Shown here piece after piece: positions 29,658-42,430 of a stretch of 64,000 nucleotides of DNA. Where the stretch lies: contig MNCI01006016.1 in the NCBI GenBank assembly GCA_015680685.1, positions 472,902 through 536,901 on the forward strand, in the 5' to 3' direction. Each line of letters starts with the position of its first letter. Position 1 is the stretch's first letter. Origin of the DNA: Gnetum montanum. Taxonomy: Eukaryota > Streptophyta > Gnetopsida > Gnetales > Gnetaceae. The notes beneath the pieces were generated by a model. The model did not search any database. It saw only the letters and a program-made list of their open reading frames with translations, and was not told the origin of the DNA. Position numbers and translations under genes: made by a program.

Positions 29658-31500
29658 ATGTCTTTCTCACAACACTATGACAATGTAACAACTAGTAAGG
29701 CAATTCATTGGAAAACCAACAAATTATATGATAATGAAGATGAAGTTTGGAGTACCCAATCTGATGTAGGGGTTTCCTATGAGCATCAACACAAACAACA
29801 TTGTTCCAACTCACAACTGCATAACATACCTAGTGACAATGAACCCCTACTAGCCACTACAAGATTAACGGAAATATAAGAGGCTATTCAAATAGCCCGT
29901 AGGCATCGTAAGGAAAGTTGTCTACCCATGCTAGATTTAAACAACTTTACCAAGTTTTCAGGAGGCTATGATTTAGATTTGCAACAACATTTACAAGCCT
30001 TCTATGATGCTTGTACATGGAACAATATTGATAATGGGTGGAAAAAANGGGTCCATCTATGATATGGTACATTAGCCTCTCCTTGGAGAACCCANGACCC
30101 TGTAATGAAACAAGGGAGACTCTAGGGATGTATGCTCGAGGTCAACTATATGAGCTACGAACCCATCAACTCCAAGAGCTTATTAAGTAGATAGCAAAAG
30201 AAGAAGGAGAAATAGCCAAATGGGAAAATGTTGAAAGTTCTCAACAAGACCAAAATCCCAACTTAACAAGGGTCCATGATCATAAAGAGGAGAAATCAAC
30301 TCACTTCAAGGAGGTGGAATCATCTTTGCCAATCCTACAATTACTAGATGAAATTGAGGTAAAGATTTATAAGATGACGGACTGGGTACATGAAAGATGT
30401 GGAGAATATGCCAACATTATTAGAGGAAGAACCATGATGAACCAAGAAATAGGATAGAACCCCACTAGACAATCAGAAAGAAGGGTTGAAGAGAATAAGG
30501 ATAAGAACTCAACTTCAAATCATACGTATCAATGTAATATTTGCTTGTACGATCACCCCAAAGGTTAATGTCAAATCTTGTCACATTTACATGAGCATTT
30601 GGAAGGAATGTTACATCCGAAGTTCGTACAAAAATACTGTGTCCAACCACAGTGGAAAAAACCTCAGTCCTAGGGGAGGCCACCACCAACTAGACCATAC
30701 CCTTCATATGTCCCAGCATGAAATGCTTATTATGTTCAACAGCCTGTTTCTCCAACAAGATCAGCATCCTCTACCTCACCGCATCATTATCATTCTCCCG
30801 AGTACTATCCACCCATGTCCTCTCCAACAAGATCACCACCTCATGTGCCTTACACTTCTCCTCAACCTCAATATTCTCATACTTCACCCCCTTCTACATC
30901 ATTGCTAGCTATGCCAGAAGATTTTGCACCATAGCACCAACCCACAAACATTACTTGTGCTGTTACTGTCAACAGTAGTGGAGGTCCTTCACAACATGAA
31001 AAGCATCCTTTCTTTAAGCATGACCGTAGAAAGAGATAGCATAGTTCTGAAACCACTACATCCAACAAGTTTAGCNCAAAAGCATCCTTTCTTTAAGCAT
31101 GACCGTAGAAAGAGATAGCATAGTTCTGAAACCACTACATCCAACAAGTTTAGCACTGTGATGCATCATCTTCCTTGAACCCAATGCCTCTTGTTACTTT
31201 ATCTAGGCCAACAATTAACACTCCAACAACCATGGGGCCCAATGAATATTGCCACATGGGGAGACATGTTGATCGTTTCATACCATCTTACGATCACAAG
31301 TACCATAATGGATCAACTCCTTATAAATTAACCACATCTTATAACTTGCCCCACTATGTCAACTCTAATCAAGTGTGTGAACCCCAATGGGGTAAGTATG
31401 ACCAAGTCCTAATATTTTCAACATGCAAGGATACCCACCTTCCATTTATTAATTCTTGCCATGTTAAAAAATTTAGCTATGGGGGGTATCCTCCATTCTA
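29658..31500 (+). pseudogene. gag of B2
   Basis: An ORF starts at 29658 (MSFSQHYDNVTTSKAIHW) and ends in a TAA at 29877. The gag domain follows: CLPMLDLNNFTKFSGGYDLD and LQQHLQAFYDACTWNN, then the N joins. After 30095 the frame reads TLGMYARGQLYELRTHQLQ (family GMLLELR...), an acidic stretch, a knuckle-like CNICLYDHPKGQC, and a Pro/Ser-rich tail (PTRSPPHVPYTSPQPQYSHT). The central gag (LIDEVESWY) is missing at the N join. Stops near 29877, 30457 and 30665 break it. A tail segment at 31175-31501 has no recognised domain. Confidence 0.7.
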
Positions 31501-33437
31501 ATAATATAGAATTAATAAATGTGTTTTTTTTTCTTTAATTTTTCAACTTTTTGTTTTTCAGTTTTTCACCTTTTAATTTATTGTTTTATCTTTTTGTCTT
31601 TTTATCTTTTTATGCGTAATCTCATCTATGAATAAAACACTCATGTGACTCGTTGGTTGAGGTGTTGTTCTATGTTATCAAGTCTCAAGTGACTAATTAT
31701 TTGAACAGCGAGCCCATCACATCTACCCAACCATTCTATTAATAAGCGGTTCTACTCTGGGTACGATGATATTCTTGATATCATTAAAACTTAAAGTAAT
31801 TTTGTGCTCATTATGCCCAGAGTGAAAAATGATGGACTAAGAGGGAATGGCTAGGGTGTGACATCAAGGGAACTTGTGGATTCTCTTTGGTGACATCTGT
31901 AGGTGCTATCATGCAGCTTGGTTGTACTAAGATCCTTGTAGATCTAACGAAAAATGGGAGTAAGAGTATTAAAGGCACACACAAAAAGAGAGAGAGAGAG
32001 AGAGAGAGAAGAAAAAGAAGAAGAGAGTGTGCCAAAGTGTCCAAACAAAAAGTATGCTGCAAAGAAATGCCAAGTCACTCCTCCCTTGAAAAAAATGCCA
32101 AGTGATCATGCGCCTTACTGTCATGGTCCTTTTGTGGTTGTTCATCATTAGATGAAACAATGCGATGTCACTGATCGGAGGAATGGACTTGGTCTTGATT
32201 TTGGAGTGACGGGCTAATGACACATTAATCATGCCCTACACTCAAGATTCATTATGCCTCGAGTCAGTTACCTCACATCCCAATCTCTATAATCCCTTCT
32301 CTAATTTATCCCATCTCGCTATTCATGTATTTTTGACTCGTGTCTTATGTAGCATTGAAGTCATATCTCATCACAGTGGCATTAACATGTGTATTTTTTA
32401 TTGCATCAACATAGATTACATTTAACCCTTCTAGTGCCTATGAACATTTTAAGGTGTGGTTATGCAAGGGCATTATAGGTTGGAACCTGCTTTGGGGAGG
32501 ACCCACTTGCGTGACTTTTGTAATTTGTACTTGTTGCACATCACCACATCATGTTATACCCTCTGAGTACTTCATTGTCAAATCTATTCTTTCCTTTGTC
32601 ATCATTTTATCAAACGTTCCTCAAAACCAGGTCCTTTTATGTGTCACCTAAATAAACTAGGTTCGACATTAAAATTTTAGGGCAACTTCCTTGAAAACAT
32701 TTTTAACTCTAAAATCATACTAAGCGAGAATTCAACATTTATTAAAGGCAATGAGTAAGGTATGAAATCAGTGAACATTTTTCAACAATCTTACTAATAA
32801 TTGATCTTGGTGTGATTATAGATGGCCCCTAAAAGAAGACAACAAGAAGGACCTTCTCAAGGTGCAATCGAACGACCTGGGGGAGGAAGAGGCCATGGAC
32901 CTCATGCAGAACCTGCAGAGCAGAAGGCAATCATTCAACATCCATCATGAAACTCCTGTTACTACATAATCTATTCAAGAAAAAGGAGGAGAGGTTAGGG
33001 CCCAAGCTTATGAAGAGGAATGACAGCTATTTGCGGCATAGCATGTCACGGCCAATCAAGTGTTCCCATAGTTGTCGTGTTCATGGTAAGTGCCGACTCC
33101 ATCAAACATGGGAACATCAGCATGGACGACTCATAATTCTCCAATAGAAGAGAAGAAATGTTAGGGGATTCTTTAATGGTATCAATCTTAGAAGCCTGAA
33201 GTGTAGGACAAAGGAAAGGCACCCATATAGGAGCCATTGCCACCAGGATCCACATATGTTCCAACAAAGTTATGTAATTCTGTGTCTGTGTCCCAATTTT
33301 ATTTTTGTCATATCCACTGCAGCATGAATAAATTTTTGGTCAATCAATAATCCCATACCTATCCACTGTGTAATCAATTGAGCTTGTTCCTCACTTTCTT
33401 TGACTCGAGGATGAGTTGTTATTCAGTTGTGGGGGTA
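31501..33437 (+). other. 3' region of B2, with a short ORF at 32821
   Basis: It has a low-complexity T-rich stretch (31515-31615), a (GA)n run (31989-32008), and 3' non-coding sequence shared with other copies ('tgctttggggaggacccact' near 32490). A short open frame (32821-32950, MAPKRRQQEGPSQGAIERPG) follows a splice-acceptor-like GTGATTATAG; it might be a remnant of an extra or env-like ORF, but it is too short to tell. The polypurine tract GTTGTGGGGGTA ends at 33437. Confidence 0.55.
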
Positions 33438-34285
33438 TGATGAATCATGATTAACCAGGCCCTGTATACTAAGCCTCGTATACTAAGCCCGCTACGTATA
33501 CGTAGCCCTGTATACGCAACATCTATTCTAGCCTATAAATAAGTGCACACCCACCGCACTTAGGCATCCTTTTAGTTAATTGTAGCCAGACTCTTACAAT
33601 TTGTTCTCGTAAGAGTTAGAACATTTTCCCAGTGCATGCCTGTAGTGTGATGCTTGTAATTGTATGGAACCTTTATTCGAGTGTGACGTACTTGGACACG
33701 CACATGATCGACAATAAAGATCGAGATTACTTCATCATTGCAGCATTCACATAGTTTTAATTGTTTAATTTTTATTATTAATTGTTATTGTTATTTATTA
33801 TTTCCTTAGTTAATATTTCTTTACAATCATTTACTATTCCTGTTGTTAAATGCAGCATGAGTACGACTTAATCACGAGCATTTAAGTGTGACTACTTAGT
33901 AACCTAGTAGCGTACCTAGGATCTATGCTTGGTAATCCTAGTAGTAGTCATGCACAAGGTCCAAGATGTGTACGGAGGATTAAGGAACGAATGCTCATCA
34001 CACTTAGGCTAGCTTAGACTTTATTTCCTATTTCTTATTAGTTTAATCAAGATTATGTTCCATTGTCTCTAGGAGTAGCACTAGTTTAGGATCACATCAT
34101 ATGCCTCACTCTAGACTAAACCATATGTGATAAAGCAAATACTAGTCCAGGTGGGAAGATAGTGAACTGCGATCAACGTGTAACTATCTAGATACCACAA
34201 CTAGCCTGTCCACGGAGTTCGACCAAATCGCACGTGAATGCTCATATTTGTATGGTTGAGTGTAGGGGTACCTCGCCACTCATCA
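33438..34285 (+). repeat. 3' LTR of B2
   Basis: TGATGAATCATGATTAACC to CTCGCCACTCATCA, preceded by the polypurine tract. It lacks one 'gtatactaggc' repeat relative to the 5' LTR. Confidence 0.85.
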
Positions 34286-34612
34286 AAAAAGATACAGAAA
34301 GATTTTAGATGCTAAACATCTCCAAAGTAGAACTGCACAAGAAGTTCGTTTTGCTCAATTAGAAGATTAGGCATATTAAGTTCACACTTATCATTGTATT
34401 TTGCCTTTTGCTCAATCCTATTATACAGCTCTATAATGTTTGTTGCAATAATTGTGCAATGTATTCCTTCATCAACATATATGAAATATATATACTTTTA
34501 TTTTAACTAATTTATGTTTACTAGTATATATTATTTGGAATGCAAATAGTAATGATAACTTAAAAAATAGAAAAATAATTAAATTCTACTCATAGCTAGC
34601 AAAACCACTCCA
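34286..34612 (+). repeat. right part of helicase-derived repeat unit 3
   Basis: Continues AAAGATACAGAAAGATTTTAG and 'gctaaacatctccaaagtag' as in units 1 and 2, up to the MITE at 34613. The expected downstream sequence 'aagagaactta' is missing. Confidence 0.75.
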
Positions 34613-35040
34613 CTAGCTTAGATATATATATATATATATATTGGTCGAGAGGATTTAAAAAAATGCTGTTAACCAAGCCTTACTATTGGATAAGGTAACA
34701 AGATAACTAAAAATAGAATCACTCATCCCTCCTCTATTTCTCTACCACTTACCCAATTTAGTTTTACCCTCTTAGTTAAGTTTGTTCTTTCTTTGTTTGT
34801 TTATGGCGTTTTTGAGCATTATTTATGCAAGAAATTTATTTCTCAAAAATTCCATGAATAAACAAAGAAAGAGCAAACTTGATCGAGAGGATAAAACTAA
34901 ACTGGGTAAGTGGTAGAGAAATAGAGGAGGGATAAGTGATTCTGTTTTTAGTTATCTTGTTACCTCGTCCAGTAGTCAGTCTTGGTTACCATCATTTTTT
35001 AAAAATTATCTCAGCTAATTTATATATATATCTAAGCTAG
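34613..35040. mobile_element. foldback MITE, 428 bp
   Basis: The termini CTAGCTTAGATATATATAT and ATATATATATCTAAGCTAG are inverted repeats, and the arms are complementary for about 190 bases each side (compare 'gataaggtaacaagataac' at 34690 with 'gttatcttgttacctcgtcc' at 34951). The loop is near 34815-34840. There is no ORF. Superfamily is not assigned because a clean target duplication is not visible. Left flank is helicase repeat, right flank is Athila-like copy B3. Confidence 0.8.
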
Positions 35041-35751
35041 TTTTATGAGGACCACACCATGCAAGGACTTATTTGGCTTCCTATTATGAAATGACGTGGA
35101 ACAATGAGAAGCTTATGAGAACAATCCTACACACAGGAAAATAGAAAAGTACAAAGAACACCACATCCCTTTGAAGCCACACCCTGTCCAAACCTTTGAT
35201 TCCTTCCCAATTCCAGAAACTACATAAGTCACCAAGTTATTAAAGTTACATTAATGAAAAAGAGACTGCATGCTTTCAAAATAAGAAAAACCATAGATTA
35301 AGTGGATGGGTGGATGATGTGGACTCACTACTTATGACATGCAAAAAAAACCATGTCCTAGTCATTAGTAACGACCATTAAAGTCAAAAACCAAACATCA
35401 ACAATCAAATTACAAATGAAACATACCATCATTGAGTAATGCATTACCATTGTACCTACCACCTTATTAGTAGAAAATGTAAAGAAACACACCAAACATA
35501 AGCAAATATAACCATAAAACAAAGTAAAAGAGTAGATAATAAATATTGAATTATATTAATGATGGTGTAAAACAAAAATTAGAAAAAGACCAATAACTTT
35601 AAAAATACAAATATGTAAAACAAAGAAGATGAAAACAAAAAGTTGTAAAACCAAAAATGTGTAAAATAAAAAAAATCAAAAAATAATGAGCTACATAAAG
35701 TCTTAGTGTGGGTGGCTATCTCCCCCAAAACTATGTTGGAAGGGAGAGATC

Positions 35752-36600
35752 TAAAAAATTGAGCGTGGTTGTCCATCTGACGAGGTGTTTGTTGTGTTGG
35801 TTGGCTTGGGCTCATGGAAAAGTTTTACTTGTTGGATGTTAACTAGTTTCCTATTTGGGCTATCAAGTTTGTAGATGATCATGGCCCCAAATGAAAAAGT
35901 TTCATCTATGATGTAAGGTTCTTCCCACAATGTTTGGAATTTTGTGCGTTGGGGTACATGTGTAGGATTCCAATAAAGAACCTTATCTCCTGATTGAAAC
36001 TTAACTTTTCTTATTCTAAGGTCATGGCGTTTCTTGTTGAATGCCTTATGCATCTCATTGGGTGAAAGGGCCATTAACCAATTTTTTTCTAGAAAGTTGA
36101 GACTCATTAATCATTCTTTTTGTGCTAGGCTTAGATCTATGTCAAGGTCATAGGCCGTTGAGAGCATACGGAGCTCGAATTGGATGGGCAACATTGGTAG
36201 TTTTCCATACACATGCTCATAGGGAGAATAACCTATGGAAAGCTTCAATGTGGAGTGATAAGCCCAAAGGGCATCATTTAATTTAATGCTTCAGTCCCTT
36301 TAGTATTTACTAATGGTACGTGTTAAGATTTTTGTAATCTCTTGATTAGTGACTTCATCTTGACCATTGTCTTGGGGGTGATATGATGTTGTGTGTTTAT
36401 GTTTAACCCCAAAGTGCTACATCAGTTTCTGAAAAGTGGCACTTGTAAAATGAGTTTCATTATCAAAAATTAATGCACGAGGTACACCAAACCTGTTTAC
36501 GATGTTTTGTTATAGAAACCGAGCAACAGTGGTGGATGTACAATCAGCAATGACTGCTGCTTCTACCCACTTGGTACAATAGTCAACCACTCCAGTCGGT
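35752..36600 (-). pseudogene. integrase core and C-terminus of B3
   Basis: The minus strand reads GVVDYCTKWVEAAVIAD, then ALIFDNETHFTSATFQK (second catalytic Asp), a SYHPQDNGQDEVTNQEITKI segment with the catalytic Glu, and the C-terminal RKVKFQSGDKVLYW, WEEPYIIDETFSFGAMIIYK and QQVKLFHEPKP. It is interrupted by several stops. The 118-codon open end (35751-36107) is the best preserved part. Confidence 0.75.
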
Positions 36601-37330
36601 AGCATCTTTAATTTAAGGGGCTCTTGTTTAAAATTGTCAGGAATTTCCAGCTCATCACAATTGACATCAACATTTGCTCCTTCAGAGAGCTAGTGATGAA
36701 CTTGCTCAAGTTCATCCATACTTGCAATGTATTCATACATTAGGCTCTTAACTAGTTCCATGTATAATATACTGCTACTCGTATTAACTATCAGCCACTG
36801 GGTGCCCTCTTGTTTTATGGCTGCTGCATATAGACATCTTTGGATATTAACTTCTAATGCACACTACTTGTATGCAAAGATAAATGTTTGCTTTACTGAT
36901 CCATAACTTCTGCACACAACGACACCCTGAATTGTTGTATGCAATACATGGAACTCTCTTCTTCTCGATTTTTCCAAACTCATTTTCTTTTCATATCTCC
37001 AAGGAAAGATCTCTAATTCCCATTTTGGCATCAACAGTACTTAGCCACGCCCTTCCCATGATGATTGGAAAGTCCCCCTTGTAGTTCTCCACTTCAATTA
37101 CTAGGAAATCAACTAGATATGACCACCCACAAACAATGATGACGATGTCTTCAACTAGTCCTAATGGAATAGTGATGGACTGGTCTGCTAGTTCTAGCTG
37201 GATGTTGCTCTTCTTCAAAGGAGGAAGGTTCCACATTGTGTACATCTCATACGAGATCGGATTAACACCAGAACTAGAATCCAGAAGAGCTTTGCAAGGC
37301 TCATTCCTAGCAATTTGCAAATAGACTAAG
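36601..37330 (-). pseudogene. protease and pre-RT region of B3
   Basis: The protease has KALLDSSSGVNPISYEMY where the family has LLDSGSSVNLIS, so D-S-G has become D-S-S. It continues LADQSITIPLGLVEDIV and GDFPIIMGRAWLS (the I-M/L-G-R motif). The following region up to 36600 carries cysteine-containing pre-RT sequence. 110 codons are open at 36991-37320. Confidence 0.75.
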
Positions 37331-40050
37331 GGACTCCCAGGATCAACTAATTTTCTAGCCAGGTTATCAGCTCAAATCAAATCAAATACAACATGTGTTA
37401 GCATTACAGTATGGATTTGAGAGGGATTTTGGTTTGAAGGGGACTTGAATAAAGAAGAAATAGAGGAAGGTGGAGGAGCAAGGTTACCAACGACTGATGT
37501 ATTTGAGAGCTTTGGTGGACTGTGAGGTCAAAAGAAGGATCTTTTCTTTGTTCATGGTTCCAACCTACTGGATAGGTTAATAAATTGTAGGTTAATTGCC
37601 CTCATAGCATTCGTTTGCTATGGTTGTGTAAGAAATTCACCCTGCATGGATGGAGTAGGTGGTAGTTGTGCAAGAGGTGGAGGAGTAGGTGCAGGGTAGG
37701 AGGTACATGAGGGTAGTAGGTGGTATCCCTCCTTGGATAGGTTGATTGATATATTTCAAGAGGGTAGTGGTGAGATTGGTAAGCAACAATATGACCAAAG
37801 GAGTTCCTTAGAGATGAAGGTTGTTGAACATAATAACCATAGAGATCTAGTTGCCAGTAAGGGTATTTCTGTCTTGGAGGTGGTAATGCCCACGATTGTG
37901 GTTGCTGCCATTGTTGATATACTTTGTAAGGTTGCAAAGGAGTTCCACTTGGATAGTATTGTTGTCATTGGTGGAACTGTTGAGGATTTCCTTGTGGATA
38001 AAACAATCTTTTAGGTGTTTGTCTTTGTGCAAGTCATGGATGCAAGGCATACACCCTAGATTCCTACAAGTGTGATACAACTGGGCAACATCCCTTAGGA
38101 TGTTCATACTAGCAAACATCACACCCACCATCATCATCCGAATCACTATTCGCAGCCATCTTACCTTTACCTTTAGATATGGCACGTTCAACCTTCTTAC
38201 GCCTCCAATGCTCATGATCACCACTTTGCTCCTTGAACTCTTTAGCAATTTTTACAACAGCTTGAAACTTATTGTTCATGGAGTCCCATAATTGATCAAC
38301 CTTAGCTATAATGTTTTACTAAAATTTTTGGAATGGCAAGGTTTTTTGATTAACCACCATATCTCTGGCAAATTTATCCAAATTATCATAAAATCTAACC
38401 TCCTTTTTTCGAATAGAAGGGTCTCTATTGTATTCTTCTACACTTTCATGTTTTCTGAGCTCTCCCTCCTCTTTGGCTACCTACTCAATTAATCTTTGAA
38501 TCTGATAGGCACTCAACTCTGTCAGTCTCCCTTGGGTGTAGATGTCAAGGGTTTTCCTAATTTCAAACCACAATCCATCTACAATATGGCGAAGCTGATT
38601 AAGCTAAGAGTATTCATGGCTAGGATACTTGTGCAACAGAGAGTAGAATTGACCAATAGAAACATCAAAGGGCTCATGATTTCCTTGTTTCCACCCTTGA
38701 ATTTCTTTTCTTAAATTGGATACTCAAGAGTACGTTTGATATTTTTCATTGAATAATTCCAACATCATACTCCACCACTTGATTAATTCTAGTTCCAAGG
38801 ATTGATACCAACTTTCTACTTCCTTTATGAGTTTCCTTAGAAATAATTTCAGCTTTTGCCATTCATTTTCAATATTCTGCAAGGCACATGCATCTTGGAA
38901 ATCCTAAAGATGATTTTTTGGATCAACTTCATATCCTCCCTTGAATTGAGGGATATTATTCATATCAAGCCTCTTTATTTTTCTATCCTTCACATGCCTA
39001 GTTGGAATTCTCACAGCCACATGCCCTGAGTAGCAAGTTGAGGTTCATCAAGGCCATGATGGTGGTGCCTACGATGCTCCCTACTAGCCCTTCTTTCTTG
39101 ATGATGGGACTTTTTGTATTGCCCACATCTTTGGTCATGACTGTCCTGATGGTCCCTTCTATNTTGTATTGCCCACATCTTTGGTCATGACTGTCCTGAT
39201 GGTCCCTTCTATTATTCTAGTCCCATTAGTCACCTCCATCATAGTTATTTCATCTGCGGCCACAATCTAAACCTAATGAAGAAGACGATAATGATCAAGG
39301 AGAAGAAGAAGGGGAACTTGCTTTGTGCTGATGCCTATCACCCTTCCTTCAATGCTTGCAACCATGATCATGATCATGATCTCCTTTATCCACCTTTTCC
39401 TGACTTGCCTTTCCACATCCATTTTTTTCATTAGATCCATTTTGACGAGAACTTGGATTGTGAACTATGGATTGTACATTCTAGTTAAGGGCTCCTTGAA
39501 CAAAATCAAAGAGAGGAGAATCACTAAATAAGTCATCACCTTCATAAATTGGGCCAAGCAGAGGTGGAAATATGTTTGATCCCTTACCCTTCATAAGCTC
39601 ATGCTGATGATCCAGCTGATGATCCCTTAATCTTTACGCTTCAATGGGATGATAATCCCTTGAGTTGAGATCTCGCATCTCATATTCTCCATGGAGATGT
39701 TGAAGCATGTGTCGTGCCAACATTAATTGAACCATTACTGAAACAAATCGATCAAGTGGCAACACAATGTTACCTTCCATGTTGTGCCACCGCATCAGTT
39801 CATCTTAATGTAAGATGAAGGTAAAGTCTGGTACATACTTATCAAGATGAGCATATACCACCCCGTATTGTTGAGGTACTTGAACTGCGCTAGGCAGAGA
39901 TGGAATCTTGTGAGAAGAAGATGTTTTGTGTTAATAAACAATGTGCAATTAAAATTTAATTTAATGATTACAATGATAATTTTTGTTTTTGTAGGATTTG
40001 ACACTTACGGTTTGAACAATGAGGGTACTAGATTTCACTAGGCTTAGATA
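37331..40050 (-). pseudogene. gag of B3
   Basis: Gag core near 38750-38900, charged region (38160-38480), knuckle-like cysteines near 38060-38120 and a Pro/Gln/Tyr-rich tail (37602-37937: PYKVYQQWQQPQSWALPPP). It is broken into at least eight frames. An N at 39163 is flanked by a 49-bp direct duplication (39113-39161 and 39164-39212). Confidence 0.65.
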
Positions 40051-40087
40051 GAGCATGAAAAAATATAGTCCCTAGCAACAGTGCCAA

Positions 40088-40937
40088 GGATGAGCGACAA
40101 GGTACCCCTATGCCCAACCATATGAATCAAAGTGTTCACGTGCAATTTGATTGAATTTCCCAGACTGTAATTACTAAGTACACTAGAGCTAAACGATGTG
40201 TGTGTGTTGGTCATTTGTTGTCTTCCTAGTCCCACTTGTGGAATGCAATTGTATGGTTAAGTGTGACTGAGGCATATGATTTTTATTATTTTGTGTTTTT
40301 ATGGAATTACTCACCTAGAACAAGAATAAAAGTAAGAGTGATTAAAAATAAAAGTGATTAATTGCTAAGGAAACTAAATTCTAATCTAGCCTAACACAAG
40401 TAACCGTTCCCACTTCTTGGAACACATCTTGAACTTTGTATAAACACTGCTAGGCTATCAAATGCTAATCATTTCTAAGCTACGAAGTGTCACACATATG
40501 CTCGAAGTGGTCATGCTTATGTAATTTAACAATTTTCTTAATTGATCAAAATGAATTGTTGTGCTAATAACATGAATGTAAAATTCATAAAACAAAATGA
40601 AATAAAATAAAATAAAATATAAATGCATAAGAAATCAAATCTCAAGTGCTACATGGATGAATCAAAGAGCTCGTCTATATTGCCAACATAATGGTGTGCT
40701 TAGATACATCAATTCTTGAATAAAGATTTGTTCACACTTAGACCTCCTACTGCGGGCACTTGAAAAATATTCTAACTTTCAAATAGAAAAACTGCAAGAG
40801 TTTCACTACTTGACTCCTAAAAACATGCTCCCAATTGTGTGCCTAGGCACTATATTTATAGACCTAGGAGTAACCCAGGAATAACCACTCTAATAATTAG
40901 AGTAACTGCTCTAATAATTACAGTAACCGCTTGATCA
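40088..40937 (-). repeat. 5' LTR of B3
   Basis: Begins GGATGAGCGACAAGG (the usual TGATGAG with one change) and ends CCGCTTGATCA. The primer-binding site on its left reads TTGGCACTGTTGCTAGGGA on the minus strand. The right flank is B4 interior. Confidence 0.75.
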
Positions 40938-42430
40938 AAGAGGGTTAAATAATTCACAACAAAAAGAGCTTTTCATTGGAGAATAGTGTGAAGGAGTATG
41001 TAATTGGATGTCACCAATGGTGCATACAAAGGATTTGATTATGAAAATGCCTAAGGATAAAGAACTTAACTAGCCTAGCCAAGAGGGATGAAAGTGGATC
41101 CTTCCCAAAGAAAGTTCATGTCCTCAATGCCATTGCATGCCTTCAAACTAAAGAGTCAGTGGGCTCCATGGTTGATTAATGATCATGGAAAGTTAAGGAC
41201 TAAATCCCGTAAGAACCTACCTAAGAATTTTAACACATCAAACTAAGATATTGAATGAAAGCATGAAAACCTGGTAGGGAGGTGAGTGATGGGAAGTAGT
41301 AGTGGATGAAAAGGAAGGTGAAATGGAGTTCCGAATCATGGTCACATGAAGTTCCTTATGAATGTTATGGTTAAGGTAACTTGATAAAGTCCATCCTTAG
41401 TCCAAATCAAAACTAACCACTTCAAGTGACTTCACATTGATACTCTCAAACTAGTCCACCCCCTTGAGATGCAAGAATGCTTTCATAGATCAATCACTAT
41501 TCCTTAAAGAGAGAAAAAGAGAAATAGGAAGCGAAAAAGGGCCTTAGTTAGAGAGGACCTTTAGGCATGGGTAACATTTATTTCTAGTCACATAACCACT
41601 GCTTGTAGTGCGTTATTGAGTCTAAGGGGTGTGCTTTGAATTGCCATCATTTTTTATGCAACTATTATGTTTTTATGATTTTTGGATGGGAACCACACAA
41701 TGCAAAATATTTTAGCTTCCTATTATTGGTTGACAATGGAATAGTGATAAATCCATGAAAAAACTCATGCACTTAATAGGGTAGGCAAGTACAAAGAGTA
41801 TCGAATCCCCTTAAAGTCACACCCTTATCAATCCATTTAATCCTTCCCAATTTTAAAAATGAATAAGGTCACACATTCATTAAAAGCTTTATTAAGGAAG
41901 GAACCTCATATTTCAAAAACAAAGAACATGATAAAGTTTGTGGATGGGTGAATGATGTGGACTCACTAACTGTTTCATAAAAAAGAAACCATGTCTTAGT
42001 TATCAATACCAAAATTCAAAGATAGAATCTAGACATTAGCAATCAAACAACATTATAGTACAACTATCATAAATAGTAGCCACAACTACACTATGTCTTG
42101 TTGGCAAGAAGGAAAAAATAAGATAAAATAAACACAAGAACAGAATAAAAGAAATTCAAACCAAACAAAGTAAAATATAGAAGAAATTGTAAAATATGTA
42201 ATAAAGAAAAAAATGTACTAATGATGTTATAAAACAAAAAATGATGTAAAAAAATGTAACACAAAAAGGTATAAAATAGAAAAGTGTAAAAACTAAGAAG
42301 TCACTTTGTATGATCAGAATGGATGGCCATCTCTCCTACGACTGAGTTGGAAGAAGGAGATCTAAAATACTAAGTGTGCTTAGCCATTTGAGGAGATGTT
42401 GTGGTCATTGACTCTCTTAGGATCATGGAA
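40938..42430 (-). other. 3' non-coding region of B4
   Basis: Shared with B8 and B6: 'aaagagggttaaataattc', 'ggatccttcccaaagaaag', 'gggaaccacacaatgc' and T/A-rich blocks. No coding is visible. Confidence 0.6.

Larger units (their letters stand above)
28641..34285 (+). mobile_element. Athila-like gag-only element B2, with two LTRs
   Basis: It has LTRs at 28641-29518 and 33438-34285, a primer-binding site, gag remains and a polypurine tract, but no protease, RT, RNase H or integrase. It interrupts helicase repeat unit 3: the left flank ends ACAAA, the right starts AAAAA, and the target in other units reads CAAAGATAC, so the duplication is ACAAA with one mismatch. It is a non-autonomous (TR-GAG-type) derivative. 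Two N-bounded joins (30048, 30095) and one N-flanked duplication (31076) disturb it. Confidence 0.8.
35041..40937 (-). mobile_element. Athila-like copy B3 (RT deleted)
   Basis: On the minus strand: 5' LTR (40088-40937), primer-binding site, gag, protease, then integrase C-terminal half, 3' non-coding. RT and RNase H are gone: the sequence jumps at about 36600 from integrase to a pre-RT segment. The 3' LTR is absent; the element stops at the MITE. Confidence 0.75.

Noticed and set aside
30486-30978. Ser/His/Leu-rich plus-strand ORFs in B2
   Set aside because: Alternative frames of the Pro/Ser-rich Gag tail, which has the family-like reading in another frame.
31989-32008. CRISPR-like or regulatory meaning of the GA run
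   Set aside because: A plain (GA)n microsatellite; another lies at 54851-54880.
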